Part shown: piece by piece, positions 6,560 to 14,651 of the stretch
Position numbering within the stretch: position 1 is the first letter of the stretch
Layout: every line of letters begins with the position of its first letter
From: Cellulomonas palmilytica
Lineage (GTDB): Bacteria; Actinomycetota; Actinomycetes; Actinomycetales; Cellulomonadaceae
Direction: 5' to 3'
Assembly: GCF_021590045.1 (NCBI RefSeq)
Contig: NZ_CP062221.1
Span: forward strand, 1,364,001-1,428,000
Length of the DNA stretch: 64,000 bases
Program-made: the position numbers and the translations under genes
Notes under the pieces: model-generated
Database searches by the model: none
Seen by the model: the letters and a program-made list of their open reading frames with translations, nothing else
What the model was told of the DNA's origin: nothing

Positions 6560-7699
6560 ATGACGACGACGCAGCAGCCCACCCTGACCGTCCGACCGTT
6601 CCAGGTCTCCATCGACCAGGCCGTCCTCGACGACCTGCACGACCGGCTCGCCCGCACCCGGTTCGCGACGCCCGCACCCGGCGACTCGTGGGACTACGGC
6701 ACCCCGGAGTCGTACCTGCGCGAGATGGTCGCGTACTGGCGCGACGAGTTCGACTGGCGTGCGCAGGAGGAGCGCATGAACGCCTTCCCGCACTTCCTCA
6801 CCGAGATCGACGGCCAGACGATCCACTTCATCCACGTGCGCTCGTCGGAGCCGGACGCCACGCCGCTCCTGCTCGGGCACACCTACCCGGGGTCGTTCGT
6901 CGACTTCCTCGACATGATCGGCCCGCTCACGGACCCCGTCGCGCACGGCGGCCGCGCGCAGGACGCGTTCGACGTGGTCATCCCGTCGATGGTGGGGTTC
7001 GGGTTCTCGACGCCCGTCGTCGAGCCCGGGTGGACGATGGCGCGCCTCGCGCGGACCTGGGACACGCTCATGCGGGGGCTCGGGTACGAGTCGTACGGGG
7101 TGCACGGCAGCGACGGCGGCGCGATGATCGGCCGCGAGCTCGCGGTGACGGACCCGCCCGGGTTCCTCGGTGCGCACGTGCTGCAGCTGTTCTCGTTCCC
7201 GTCCGGTGATCCCGCGGAGTTCGAGAAGCTCACGCCCGCCGACCACGCGGCCCTGGAGTTCCTCGGCTGGTTCCAGCAGCGTGCCGGCTTCGCCGCTGCC
7301 AACTCGTCGCGACCCCAGACCGTCGCCGCGGGGCTCGCGGACTCGCCCGTCGGGCAGCTCGCGTGGAGCGAGCTGTTCGAGAACTTCGGCAACGGGACGA
7401 GCCTGCTCACCCGCGACCAGGTGCTCACCCAGGTCTCGCTGTACTGGCTGACGAACACCTCGTCGACCGCCGTGCGGTTCTACTACGAGGAGGCCCGCGC
7501 ACAGGCTGAGCCGCAGGTCAGCCACGGCCGCACCGGGGTCTCGGTCTTCGCCGACGACTTCAAGACGATCCGCCCGTTCGCCGAGCGGGACAACACGAAC
7601 ATCGTCCAGTGGACCGAGCACGAGCGCGGCGGGCACTTCGCGTCCATGGAGGTGCCGGAGGACGTCGTCGACGACCTGCGCACGTTCTTCCGCGCCTGA
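6560..7699 (+). CDS. Epoxide hydrolase family alpha/beta hydrolase
   Basis: The 379-residue protein starts with the EHN domain typical of microsomal-type epoxide hydrolases (PFQVSIDQAVLDDLHDRLARTRF), followed by an alpha/beta hydrolase fold. The oxyanion-loop motif HGWPGS is here GHTYPGS, the nucleophile elbow is HGSDGGAMIG (Asp), and the catalytic His sits in ERGGHFASM. It should open epoxides or hydrolyse esters in the cytoplasm; the substrate is unknown. ATG 6560 follows TAACGT (6547-6552) by seven bases, a leaderless layout; an earlier in-frame start at 6542 overlaps that -10. A strong terminator follows at 7711-7750. Confidence 0.85.
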   Translation: MTTTQQPTLTVRPFQVSIDQAVLDDLHDRLARTRFATPAPGDSWDYGTPESYLREMVAYWRDEFDWRAQEERMNAFPHFLTEIDGQTIHFIHVRSSEPDATPLLLGHTYPGSFVDFLDMIGPLTDPVAHGGRAQDAFDVVIPSMVGFGFSTPVVEPGWTMARLARTWDTLMRGLGYESYGVHGSDGGAMIGRELAVTDPPGFLGAHVLQLFSFPSGDPAEFEKLTPADHAALEFLGWFQQRAGFAAANSSRPQTVAAGLADSPVGQLAWSELFENFGNGTSLLTRDQVLTQVSLYWLTNTSSTAVRFYYEEARAQAEPQVSHGRTGVSVFADDFKTIRPFAERDNTNIVQWTEHERGGHFASMEVPEDVVDDLRTFFRA

Positions 7700-7710
7700 C
7701 CTGGCATCCC

Positions 7711-7750
7711 GACGAGGGGCCCGCGCCTGCGAGGACGCGGGCCCCTCGTC
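7711..7750 (+). terminator. Hairpin terminator after the epoxide hydrolase gene
   Basis: A perfect 15-bp stem, GACGAGGGGCCCGCG (7711-7725) with CGCGGGCCCCTCGTC (7736-7750), and a 10-base loop. There is no T-run, as is usual for actinobacterial terminators. Confidence 0.7.
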
Positions 7751-7777
7751 GTCGGTCCGGTTGCTCCTTGCCCGTCC

Positions 7778-7806
7778 TTGACGTCCTGGAATGCCCTACC
7801 TACGTT
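7778..7806 (+). promoter_or_regulatory. Xylanase promoter
   Basis: TTGACG (7778-7783), a 17-base spacer and TACGTT (7801-7806) are close to a consensus housekeeping promoter. Transcription would start near 7813, leaving a leader of about 165 bases before the xylanase ATG, unlike the leaderless neighbours. The leader has room for regulation, but no riboswitch or operator is recognised. Confidence 0.6.
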
Positions 7807-7977
7807 GGGCAGCCACACCCGGACCGCACGCTCGTCGTCCGCGCGGCGCTCTTCACCGATGAAGAACGCCGGGACGCGCAGGGCTGCCGGTCAGCGACGA
7901 CACGGCCGCCCCGGGTGGTGCGGGTGGTGGGCGGGCCGAGGCCCGCCCGATCCGTAGGGGGACGAGAGGGAGTGACC

Positions 7978-9897
7978 ATGACGGCACGTACCGCACGACG
8001 ACGTGAGGGTGCTGGGACGGCACCGAGCAGAAGACGACTGGTGACGCGGCTGGTGGGCGCGGGGGCGGTGGTCGCGCTCGCGGCGGTCGGGTTCGCGACG
8101 CCGGTGCAGGCCCACCCGGGCGGTCCCGCCCCGGCGCCGGCGCACCCCGGCCACCCGAAGCCACCGGGGCACAGCGACACGTTCCGCGTCGCGATCCGCG
8201 TCGAGGGGCACGGCAAGGTCACGGGCGCGGGCAAGTACAAGGCGGGCGACACGGTCCAGCTGACGGCCACGCCGCACAAGAGCGACGTGTGGGGCGGCTG
8301 GACGTCCACCGAGCTGAACTGGATCGGCGCGCGCGTCGACGAGTTCACGATGCCCGCGCAGGACGTGACGCTGACGACGACGTTCCGCCCGCGCATGGAG
8401 TCGCTGAAGAAGGCGTACCGCGACTACTTCGACGTCGGGAACATCTGGTCCCACCCCGGCACGTACGCCGAGGGCTCGCCGAACTCGGAGACCATCGCGC
8501 GGCACTACAGCGTGATGACCGCCGAGAACGCGATGAAGCCCGACCAGCTGCTGCCGAACGACAACATCGACCCTGAGACGGGCGAGTTCACGTTCCGGTG
8601 GGAGCAGGCGGACCAGTTCGTCGACGAGACGCTCGCACACGGCATGAAGGTCCACGGCCACGTGCTCGTCTGGCACGGGCAGTCCCCGCCGCGGCTGAAC
8701 ACCGGCACCACGGGCGGCACGCGCGCGCTCGCCAAGGCGAACATGGAGCGCTACATCAAGGAGGTGCTCACGCACTTCAAGGGCCGCACGGTCTCGTGGG
8801 ACGTCGTCAACGAGGCGTTCGTCGACGGGCTCGACGAGTTCGACCCCGCCACGCAGGACTGGCGTGACTTCCTGCGCGGCGGCCCGAACGGCGGCTGGTC
8901 CAACTGGTACAACGCGTACCGCAACGGCGGCGACCTGGCCGAGGGTGAGAGCCCCGCGGACTTCCTGTACGACGCGTTCGTCTTCGCCCGCACGTACGAC
9001 CCGGACACGCGGCTGGAGTACAACGACTTCAACGTCTTCCAGTCCGAGGGCAAGGCGCAGGCGATCATCGCGATGGCCACGGACCTCAACGCGCGGTACG
9101 CCGCCCAGCACCCCGAGGACCCGCGCCCGCTGGTCGAGGCGATCGGCATGCAGTCGCACAACTACATCAACCAGACCCCGGCGTTCGCGTGCTCGACGAA
9201 CACGCGGCTTCCGAAGCTCGTGAACGACGCGGCGCCCGAGTGGAAGCCGGGCGCGTGCTCCGACCACGCGTCCGTCGAGCGCTCGCTGCAGCTCATCACC
9301 GAGGCGGGCTTCGAGGCCAGCATCAGCGAGCTCGACCTGCAGGTCTGGGAGGCGTGGAACGGCCAGCCCGAGGGCGACGACCGCTCCCAGTACCGGGACC
9401 TGAACGACCCGACGGTCGCGGACCGCATCTCGCGCGGTGAGTTCGACTACTGGGTCGGCAAGATCACCAACCGGGCCGAGCTGGAGAAGATCCAGGCGCA
9501 GCGGTTCGCGGAGTACTTCGCGGTCTACAAGAAGTACTCGCAGGACATCGACCGCGTGACGTTCTGGGGCCTGACCGACCAGCTGAGCTGGCGCTCGACG
9601 CACAACCCGCTGATCTTCAACAGCGACTTCTCCGAGAAGCTCGGCGCCGCCGCGGTCGCCGACCCGGAGAAGTGGCTGGGCGTGCGCAAGCCCATCACGG
9701 ACACCTCGCGCCTCGAGGCGACCGTCGAGCAGGCCGAGGACCTCGACCTGCGGGCCTACACGCCGAAGAGCGCCGCGAAGGTCCGTGCGGCGCTGCACCG
9801 GGCGGAGCACGTCCTGCGCAAGTCCGAGCCGCAGCGCGCCGTCAACGACGCGACCGCGGCCCTCGCCTCGGCGATCGCCAAGCTCGAGCGCAGGTAG
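7978..9897 (+). CDS. Secreted GH10 endo-1,4-beta-xylanase
   Basis: The 639-residue protein starts with a signal peptide containing a twin-arginine-like SRRRLV before the hydrophobic core and ending PVQA-HPG. A His/Pro-rich linker and a beta-sandwich repeat (about residues 60-140, VEGHGKVTGAGKYKAGDTV) come before the GH10 catalytic domain. The acid/base Glu is E279 in WDVVNEAF and the nucleophile is E451 in SISELDLQVW. The last 70 residues resemble a FIVAR-type helical module (YTPKSAAKVRAAL). It cleaves xylan outside the cell. GAGGGAG lies seven bases upstream of the ATG. It is monocistronic between two hairpins. Confidence 0.95.
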   Translation: MTARTARRREGAGTAPSRRRLVTRLVGAGAVVALAAVGFATPVQAHPGGPAPAPAHPGHPKPPGHSDTFRVAIRVEGHGKVTGAGKYKAGDTVQLTATPHKSDVWGGWTSTELNWIGARVDEFTMPAQDVTLTTTFRPRMESLKKAYRDYFDVGNIWSHPGTYAEGSPNSETIARHYSVMTAENAMKPDQLLPNDNIDPETGEFTFRWEQADQFVDETLAHGMKVHGHVLVWHGQSPPRLNTGTTGGTRALAKANMERYIKEVLTHFKGRTVSWDVVNEAFVDGLDEFDPATQDWRDFLRGGPNGGWSNWYNAYRNGGDLAEGESPADFLYDAFVFARTYDPDTRLEYNDFNVFQSEGKAQAIIAMATDLNARYAAQHPEDPRPLVEAIGMQSHNYINQTPAFACSTNTRLPKLVNDAAPEWKPGACSDHASVERSLQLITEAGFEASISELDLQVWEAWNGQPEGDDRSQYRDLNDPTVADRISRGEFDYWVGKITNRAELEKIQAQRFAEYFAVYKKYSQDIDRVTFWGLTDQLSWRSTHNPLIFNSDFSEKLGAAAVADPEKWLGVRKPITDTSRLEATVEQAEDLDLRAYTPKSAAKVRAALHRAEHVLRKSEPQRAVNDATAALASAIAKLERR

Positions 9898-9911
9898 CGG
9901 TCAGCGTCCAC

Positions 9912-9950
9912 CCGGGGTCCCGCAGCGCGAGCATCGCTGCGGGACCCCGG
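9912..9950 (+). terminator. Terminator after xylanase
   Basis: A perfect 16-bp stem, CCGGGGTCCCGCAGCG (9912-9927) with CGCTGCGGGACCCCGG (9935-9950), and a seven-base loop, 15 bases after the stop codon. Confidence 0.8.
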
Positions 9951-9992
9951 TCGCGCGTGAAGAGGGAAACGGTCCCTGCACCTGCGCGGCCC

Positions 9993-10021
9993 TTGCGAAT
10001 ATTTCGTCTTGAGACGAGAGT
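9993..10021 (+). promoter_or_regulatory. Antitoxin promoter with internal palindromic operator
   Basis: TTGCGA (9993-9998), a 17-base spacer and GAGAGT (10016-10021) end six bases before ATG 10028. The perfect palindrome TCGTCT-TG-AGACGA (10004-10017) lies between -35 and -10 and would block RNA polymerase when occupied, most simply by the HTH protein encoded next. Confidence 0.6.
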
Positions 10022-10027
10022 GGTCGC

Positions 10028-10537
10028 ATGGCCACCGCTCTGCTCGCCACGACGACGCTTCCCCCTGAGGACGCCCCCGCTCGGGAATCCGTGCACCGGT
10101 TGGCGGCCGCGCTCGAGCAGCCGACCGCGAAGCTCGTCGCGCCCGACGGGACGACGGTCGAGGTGCCTTCCCCCGTGCACGAGATCCTCGTGCGCGTGGT
10201 CGAGGCGATGGAGGCCGGCCACGCCATCACCGTGGCCCCGGTCGAGCAGCGGCTGACGACGTCGCAGGCGGCAGAGTTCCTCGGGATCTCCCGCCCGACG
10301 CTCGTCAAGCTCCTCGACGACGAGCGGATCCCGTACGAGCGAGTCACGCGGCACCGCCGCATCAGGCTCGACGACCTGCTGCACTTCCGGGACCTCCGCC
10401 GGACCGAGCGGCGGGCGTCTCTCGACGAGCTCACGCGCGAGGCGCAGGCGGACGGGCTCTACGAGGACGCCGCCGAGGAGTACGCCGAGGCGCTGCGGCT
10501 CGCCCGCCGGACGTCCGGCGGTGGGCCGCAGGGGTGA
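10028..10537 (+). CDS. Excisionase-type HTH antitoxin
   Basis: The 169-residue protein has an excisionase/MerR-like HTH at about residues 75-125 (LTTSQAAEFLGISRPTLVKLLDDERIP, then HRRIRLDDLLHF), preceded by a domain starting ALLATTTLP. This architecture is common in antitoxins of PIN-domain toxins. The downstream frame overlaps it by GTGA (10534-10537) and begins like a PIN toxin but is cut short. Transcription is probably leaderless from the operator-containing promoter at 9993-10021. The antitoxin is therefore a survivor with no functional toxin beside it. Confidence 0.8.
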   Translation: MATALLATTTLPPEDAPARESVHRLAAALEQPTAKLVAPDGTTVEVPSPVHEILVRVVEAMEAGHAITVAPVEQRLTTSQAAEFLGISRPTLVKLLDDERIPYERVTRHRRIRLDDLLHFRDLRRTERRASLDELTREAQADGLYEDAAEEYAEALRLARRTSGGGPQG

Positions 10538-10611
10538 GCTTCGGCGCCCTACTCGACGCGTGTGTGCTCGTGCCCATCTCGCTGGCGGACACCCTCGACC
10601 CCAAGATCTAG
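10534..10611 (+). pseudogene. Truncated PIN-domain toxin
   Basis: The 25-residue frame begins SFGALLDACVLVPISLADTL, the N-terminal strand of PIN-domain (VapC-like) nucleases with the first catalytic Asp in LDACVL, then reads LDPKI and stops at a TAG (10609-10611). Active PIN toxins need about 130 residues and three more acidic residues, none of which follow in any frame. The break comes right after the first alpha-helix start, suggesting a deletion of the rest of the gene. Confidence 0.75.
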
Positions 10612-10629
10612 CGGGAGGCGGTCACGGTC

Positions 10630-10658
10630 TTGCACTCGTACATCGGTGGGTCAACCGT
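10630..10658 (+). promoter_or_regulatory. Promoter of the small gene at 10665
   Basis: TTGCAC (10630-10635), a 17-base spacer and AACCGT (10653-10658) end six bases before ATG 10665, giving a leaderless transcript. Confidence 0.45.
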
Positions 10659-10664
10659 TGCTCC

Positions 10665-10829
10665 ATGTCGAAGATCCAGGATCTCGAGCGGATGGTTGAC
10701 GCCCTCCGGCGCCAGCGGAACGACTGCGAGCCGAAGTCGAACCAGAACCCCCGGTATCTGCGGTACTCGAACGCCGTCTCGGCACTTCTCTGGCTCATTG
10801 ATGACTTGCGTGCGGAGGAGACGGCGTAG
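10665..10829 (+). CDS. Small hypothetical protein
   Basis: A 54-residue charged, helical protein beginning SKIQDLERMVDALRRQRND and ending SALLWLIDDLRAEETA. The start is supported by a promoter whose -10 ends six bases upstream. No family is recognised. It lies between the truncated toxin and the orphan RHH antitoxin, in the second decayed toxin-antitoxin zone, and might be a remnant of the deleted segment. Confidence 0.45.
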   Translation: MSKIQDLERMVDALRRQRNDCEPKSNQNPRYLRYSNAVSALLWLIDDLRAEETA

Positions 10830-10892
10830 CCGACGACGAGGGGGCTCCCTGCCTTCCGAGAGGGCGCCGTAGGTGTGCGCGTTGATGGACCT

Positions 10893-11126
10893 TCAGGCGT
10901 GGAAGCGTGCGAGGGCGGCGCGGATCGCCTCGGCCCTGGTCAGGCCGTGGCGCGCTGCCGCCGCGTCCAGGGTGTCGAGCTCCTCGGCGGTGAGTCGGAC
11001 GACGACGACCTGCATCGGCTGTGCGCCGCGGCCCGGACGTCCTCGTGCGCGGCGCCTCGGCACCTCGACGTCGTAGCCCTTCTCGGCTTCGTGGGCCAGC
11101 TCCCGGACCCGCTCGTCACTCACCAC
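10893..11126 (-). CDS. Orphan ribbon-helix-helix antitoxin (paralog)
   Basis: The 77-residue product is a close paralog of the antitoxin at 1691-1924: same length, same linker RRRARGRPGRGAQP, and an RHH core MQVVVVRLTAEELDTLDAAA followed by LTRAEAIRAALARF. The GTG at 11126 aligns with the proposed start of the first copy. No toxin frame overlaps its 3' end, so it is solitary. The same 14-base box lies upstream (11135-11148), so it may cross-regulate or cross-protect with the intact pair. Confidence 0.75.
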   Translation of the reverse strand: MVSDERVRELAHEAEKGYDVEVPRRRARGRPGRGAQPMQVVVVRLTAEELDTLDAAAARHGLTRAEAIRAALARFHA

Positions 11127-11134
11127 CCACGTGA

Positions 11135-11148
11135 CGTATGACGAAAAC
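11135..11148. promoter_or_regulatory. Second copy of the RHH operator box
   Basis: CGTATGACGAAAAC, identical to 1933-1946 and the same distance from the antitoxin start codon. The -10 here is TACGTC, weaker than TACGAT in the first copy. Confidence 0.5.
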
Positions 11149-11213
11149 GCGGCATGCGGGGTGACTTCTTGCGCCACCCCTCCCTCCCGCTCAGGATGGC
11201 GGCGGGAGGGGTG

Positions 11214-11615
11214 ATGGCGGAGACGTACGGGGTCGTCGTGGGTGCCGGGAGTCTGCGCTCGTCGTCGGACGGGGCGTGGCGGCTGCCGCACCGGTGGACG
11301 GACGAGGGCGTCGCGGTCGAGGCGGCGTTCACGGGCGCGCACCTGCTGCACGTCGCGGCGGCGGGCTGCGTCCTCAACGACGTGTACCGGGAGGCCGCCG
11401 GGCTCGGCATCACGCTCCAGGGGGTGCGGGTGACGGCGGGCGGCGGGTTCGACGGGGAGTGGGTGTCGACCGGGATCACCTACGCGGTCGAGGTGGACAC
11501 GCAGGCCTCGCCCGACGAGGTCGCGCGGCTTGTGGCCGTCGTCGACGAGGTCGCGGAGATCCCGCGCGCGATCCGGGCCGGCGCGCCGGTCCAGCGGGTG
11601 AGCACGGCCGGGTAG
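11214..11615 (+). CDS. OsmC family protein
   Basis: The 133-residue product has the OsmC fold signature with a conserved Cys in HLLHVAAAGCVLNDVYREA (about residues 43-61). OsmC/Ohr proteins reduce organic peroxides with two cysteines; here the second position, normally near the C-terminus, is occupied by AEIPRAI with no Cys, so activity may be absent or need another partner. GGGAGGGGTG directly precedes ATG 11214; an in-frame start at 11154 has no such site. Confidence 0.8.
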   Translation: MAETYGVVVGAGSLRSSSDGAWRLPHRWTDEGVAVEAAFTGAHLLHVAAAGCVLNDVYREAAGLGITLQGVRVTAGGGFDGEWVSTGITYAVEVDTQASPDEVARLVAVVDEVAEIPRAIRAGAPVQRVSTAG

Positions 11616-11933
11616 GCCGCGCACGAGCGGGTGACTTCACAGCACTCGTCGGCGCCGCGTGCACCCCGGCGGTACGATGCGAACCGCCGGTGGATGGCGC
11701 GCGACCTCACGTCGTGCCGCAGCTCGTCGAGGACACGCCCCGGCAGTGACACCACGGTGCCGGTGCGATCCCCACGCGGCGCCGACGAACAGCTGCGCGA
11801 TCGCGCGGCGGCGCTGACCTGAGCGCCCCGCCCCGCCGTTCCCGGCGGCACGCGGTGAGCCGGTCCGGTCTCGGCCGGGCACGGGCAACGCACGCCGCGC
11901 CCGCGGTCGGGTGCGGACGTCGAAGGAGGAGAT
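11616..11933. other. Long leader region of the SNF2 helicase gene
   Basis: No convincing gene. It contains the operator-like repeat at 11666-11690 and, at its end, the ribosome binding site AAGGAGGAG (11921-11929). Confidence 0.4.
11666..11690 (+). promoter_or_regulatory. Inverted repeat enclosing a -10 hexamer
   Basis: CCGGCGGT (11666-11673) and ACCGCCGG (11683-11690) are a perfect 8-bp inverted repeat. The central bases include TACGAT (11673-11678), a good -10. This looks like an operator-promoter for the helicase gene, with a leader of about 250 bases. Confidence 0.4.
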
Positions 11934-14081
11934 GTGGCAGGAGCAGGCCGGGGCCGGCCGGGACGCGGAGGCGCCCAGCCCGGTGGTCAGCGACGCCGCA
12001 CGACGCGTCCCGACGAGGAGGGCCTCATCCCGGTGCTCGCCGGGATCGCCCGCGACGTCGACAACGCGGTCAAGCGCCCGCCGACGCGCCCGGCGGTGCG
12101 CACGAAGTTCCAGGTCGTGGCGCTGCTGGTGCGCGAGGAGCGGGCCCGCGTCAACGCCGACGAGTCGCTCGGCCACGCGAAGCGCACCCAGGAGCTCAAG
12201 CGCCTCGACGGCGTCGCGACGCAGCTCGCCAAGACCGCCGCGCGCGACACGTCCCTGCTCGAGCTGCTGCGCGAGGACGCGCGGGTCTCCGACGCGGCGC
12301 GCGAGTACCGGGCGTCGGTGCTGCGGGCGGGGGGCATCGAGCCGCCCGACGAGCCCGAGCCGGAGCCGGTGGCGCCGCCGACGCCCGCGGAGGACAAGCG
12401 CGTCCTGCCGCAGTCGGTGATCTCGCGGCGCCTCGCGAACCCGTTCCTCGCCCCGGACTTCGAGGCCGCCGCCGAGCGCGCCGCCGCGCGCCCGCGTCGA
12501 CTGGCGGGCTGGGAGCTGTTGGAGCCGCTGTTCTGGTCGTTCGAGAAGGCCGCGACGGGCAAGCCCGCGTGCATGGCGCTGCCCGAGCCGGGCGTCGCGT
12601 TCGTCCCGCGCGCGGAGGTGCTGATGCACCACCAGGCGCAGGTCGTCGCGGCTGCTGCGCGTGGTCACCGCACGTTCCTGCTGGCCGACGAGCCGGGCCT
12701 CGGCAAGACGGCGCAGGCGCTGCTCGCCGCGCAGGCCGCCGACGCGTACCCGCTGCTCGTCGTCGTCCCGAACGTCGTCAAGACGAACTGGGCGCACGAG
12801 GTGAAGCTGTGGACCCCGCAGCGCCGGTCGACCGTGGTGCACGGCGACGGGGAGGAGGTGGACGCGTTCGCGGACGTCGTGATCGTGAACTACGAGATCC
12901 TCGACCGGCACGTCGGCTGGCTGGGTGAGCTCGGGTTCCGCGGGATGGTCGTCGACGAGGCGCACTTCATCAAGAACAAGGGCTCGCAGCGCTCGCGCAA
13001 CGTGCTGACGCTCTCCGAGCAGATCCGCCTGCGCACCGCCCGACCGCTGCTCATGGCGCTCACCGGGACGCCGCTGATCAACGACATCGAGGACTTCCAA
13101 GCGATCTGGGAGTTCCTCGGCTGGATCGACGACGAGAAGCCGCTCGGCGCGCTGATGAACGCGCTGGAGGACACGGGCCTGACGCCGGCCGACCGTGGCT
13201 TCTCCGCCGCCGCGCGTGCCGCGGTGATCGACATGGGCATCGTGCGTCGTCGCAAGATCGACGTGGTCGCGGACATCCCGGCCCGCCGGGTCGCGGACCT
13301 GCCCGTGGAGCTCGACGGCGCGGTGGGACGCTCGATCCGCGCGTCGGAGGAGGCGCTCGCCCGCCGCCTCGTCAGCCGCTACCGCGCGGCGCTCGAGGCG
13401 CGCGGCGACACGTCGATCGGCGGGGCGGTCGACCACGACCTGGCGCGCCGCGTCGCGGCCGGCGAGCTCAAGGACTCGTCGTCCAAGAAGACCGGCGACA
13501 ACGTGTTCACGATGGTCCGGCGCATCGGCCAGGCCAAGGCCGGGCTGGCCGCCGACTACGCCGCGCAGCTCGCGCGCAACGTCGGCAAGGTCGTGTTCTT
13601 CGCCAAGCACGTCGACGTCCTCGACGCCGCCGAGCAGACGTTCGCGGACCGCGGCATCCGGTCGGTGTCGATCCGCGGCGACCAGACGACGAAGGCCCGC
13701 GACAAGGCCATCAAGGAGTTCACCGAGGAGCCGGACGTGCAGATCGCGGTCTGCTCGCTGCTCGCGGCGGGCGTGGGCCTGAACCTGCAGGTCGCGTCGA
13801 ACCTGGTGCTCGCCGAGCTGTCCTGGACCGACGCGGAGCAGACCCAGGCGATCGACCGCATCCACCGCATCGGCCAGTCCGAGCCCGTCACGGCGTGGCG
13901 CATCATCGCGGCGCAGACCATCGACGCGAAGATCGCCGAGCTCATCGACGCCAAGTCCGGCCTCGCGGCCCGCGCGCTCGACGGCGCGGACCTCGACGAC
14001 GCCGAGACCTCCACCGACGTCCAGCTCGAGGCCCTGGTCAGCCTGCTGACCGACGCCCTCGCCGCGGGAGTGGTCGCCTGA
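11934..14081 (+). CDS. SNF2/RapA-type DEAD-like helicase
   Basis: The 715-residue protein has an N-terminal region of about 200 residues, then two RecA-like domains: Walker A DEPGLGKT (K258), DEAH box at D341-H344, motif LTGTPLIND, and motif VI DRIHRIGQ (641-648). This set defines Swi2/Snf2 ATPases, most like the single-protein SMARCAL1/HARP-like translocases, which move on duplex DNA and remodel protein-DNA or fork structures. All ATPase motifs appear intact. A strong AAGGAGGAG lies upstream of GTG 11934. Confidence 0.9.
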   Translation: MAGAGRGRPGRGGAQPGGQRRRTTRPDEEGLIPVLAGIARDVDNAVKRPPTRPAVRTKFQVVALLVREERARVNADESLGHAKRTQELKRLDGVATQLAKTAARDTSLLELLREDARVSDAAREYRASVLRAGGIEPPDEPEPEPVAPPTPAEDKRVLPQSVISRRLANPFLAPDFEAAAERAAARPRRLAGWELLEPLFWSFEKAATGKPACMALPEPGVAFVPRAEVLMHHQAQVVAAAARGHRTFLLADEPGLGKTAQALLAAQAADAYPLLVVVPNVVKTNWAHEVKLWTPQRRSTVVHGDGEEVDAFADVVIVNYEILDRHVGWLGELGFRGMVVDEAHFIKNKGSQRSRNVLTLSEQIRLRTARPLLMALTGTPLINDIEDFQAIWEFLGWIDDEKPLGALMNALEDTGLTPADRGFSAAARAAVIDMGIVRRRKIDVVADIPARRVADLPVELDGAVGRSIRASEEALARRLVSRYRAALEARGDTSIGGAVDHDLARRVAAGELKDSSSKKTGDNVFTMVRRIGQAKAGLAADYAAQLARNVGKVVFFAKHVDVLDAAEQTFADRGIRSVSIRGDQTTKARDKAIKEFTEEPDVQIAVCSLLAAGVGLNLQVASNLVLAELSWTDAEQTQAIDRIHRIGQSEPVTAWRIIAAQTIDAKIAELIDAKSGLAARALDGADLDDAETSTDVQLEALVSLLTDALAAGVVA

Positions 14082-14173
14082 GCCCGACCGGGTGACACCT
14101 CCACGGACCGCGGCACGGAGCGTTGCTCGGCGCGCCATCCTGGGGCCCCGTCACCGACCCCGGAGGCACACCC

Positions 14174-14545
14174 GTGGAACCCGCCGCCATCGCCGCATGG
14201 ACCCTGCTGCAGGAGATCCCGATCCCGCCGGACGTCGTCGACCTCCTGATCGAGGGCGAGCAGGCCGTCGCGGCCTTCAAGACGTTCCGCGACAGTGCCG
14301 TGTTCACCACGCGACGGCTGATCGTGCGCGACGCGCAGGGCCTCACCGGCAAGAAGGTCGAGATCTACTCGCTGCCCTACAGCTCGATCAACATGTGGTC
14401 CTCGGAGAACGCGGGCAAGGTCTTCGACATCAACGCCGAGCTCGAGCTGTGGACGCGGGCCGGTCACATCAAGGTCAAGCTCGGCAAGGACATCGACATC
14501 CGCCGGCTCGACAAGCTCCTCGCCTGGGCGATCCTCAAGGGCTGA
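14174..14545 (+). CDS. Bacterial PH domain protein
   Basis: The 123-residue product (MEPAAIAAWTLL) contains the bacterial PH-like fold FKTFRDSAVFTTRRLIVRD, KKVEIYSLPYSSI and HIKVKLGKDIDIRRL, covering residues 30-120, as in the bPH_1 family. The domain forms oligomeric rings in known structures; its cellular role is unclear. GTG 14174 is chosen because GGAGG (14162-14166) lies seven bases upstream. A hairpin follows at 14553-14577. Confidence 0.8.
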   Translation: MEPAAIAAWTLLQEIPIPPDVVDLLIEGEQAVAAFKTFRDSAVFTTRRLIVRDAQGLTGKKVEIYSLPYSSINMWSSENAGKVFDINAELELWTRAGHIKVKLGKDIDIRRLDKLLAWAILKG

Positions 14546-14552
14546 GGGGACA

Positions 14553-14577
14553 GCGGTCGCGCATGGCGTGCGACCGC
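14553..14577 (+). terminator. Terminator after the PH-domain gene
   Basis: GCGGTCGCGC (14553-14562) pairs with GTGCGACCGC (14568-14577), one G-T pair, five-base loop. Confidence 0.55.
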
Positions 14578-14651
14578 AGGTGGACCCCCGAGCCGGGTGG
14601 TCCATTCCCCGGCACGACGACGAGCGGCGGGGGACCGGGTCATCCTCGAGC

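Noticed and set aside
5255..7636. Long leftward frame of 793 codons across the WYL and epoxide hydrolase genes
   Set aside because: High GC leaves opposite frames open; it is Arg/Pro-rich and overlaps two recognised proteins.
7751..7977. CebR/CelR-type operator (TGGGAGCGCTCCCA) at the xylanase gene
   Set aside because: Looked for in the promoter and leader; no match or near match.
11154..11213. Longer N-terminus for the OsmC protein
   Set aside because: The extra 20 codons lack a ribosome binding site and run through the antitoxin upstream region; GGGAGGGGTG supports ATG 11214.
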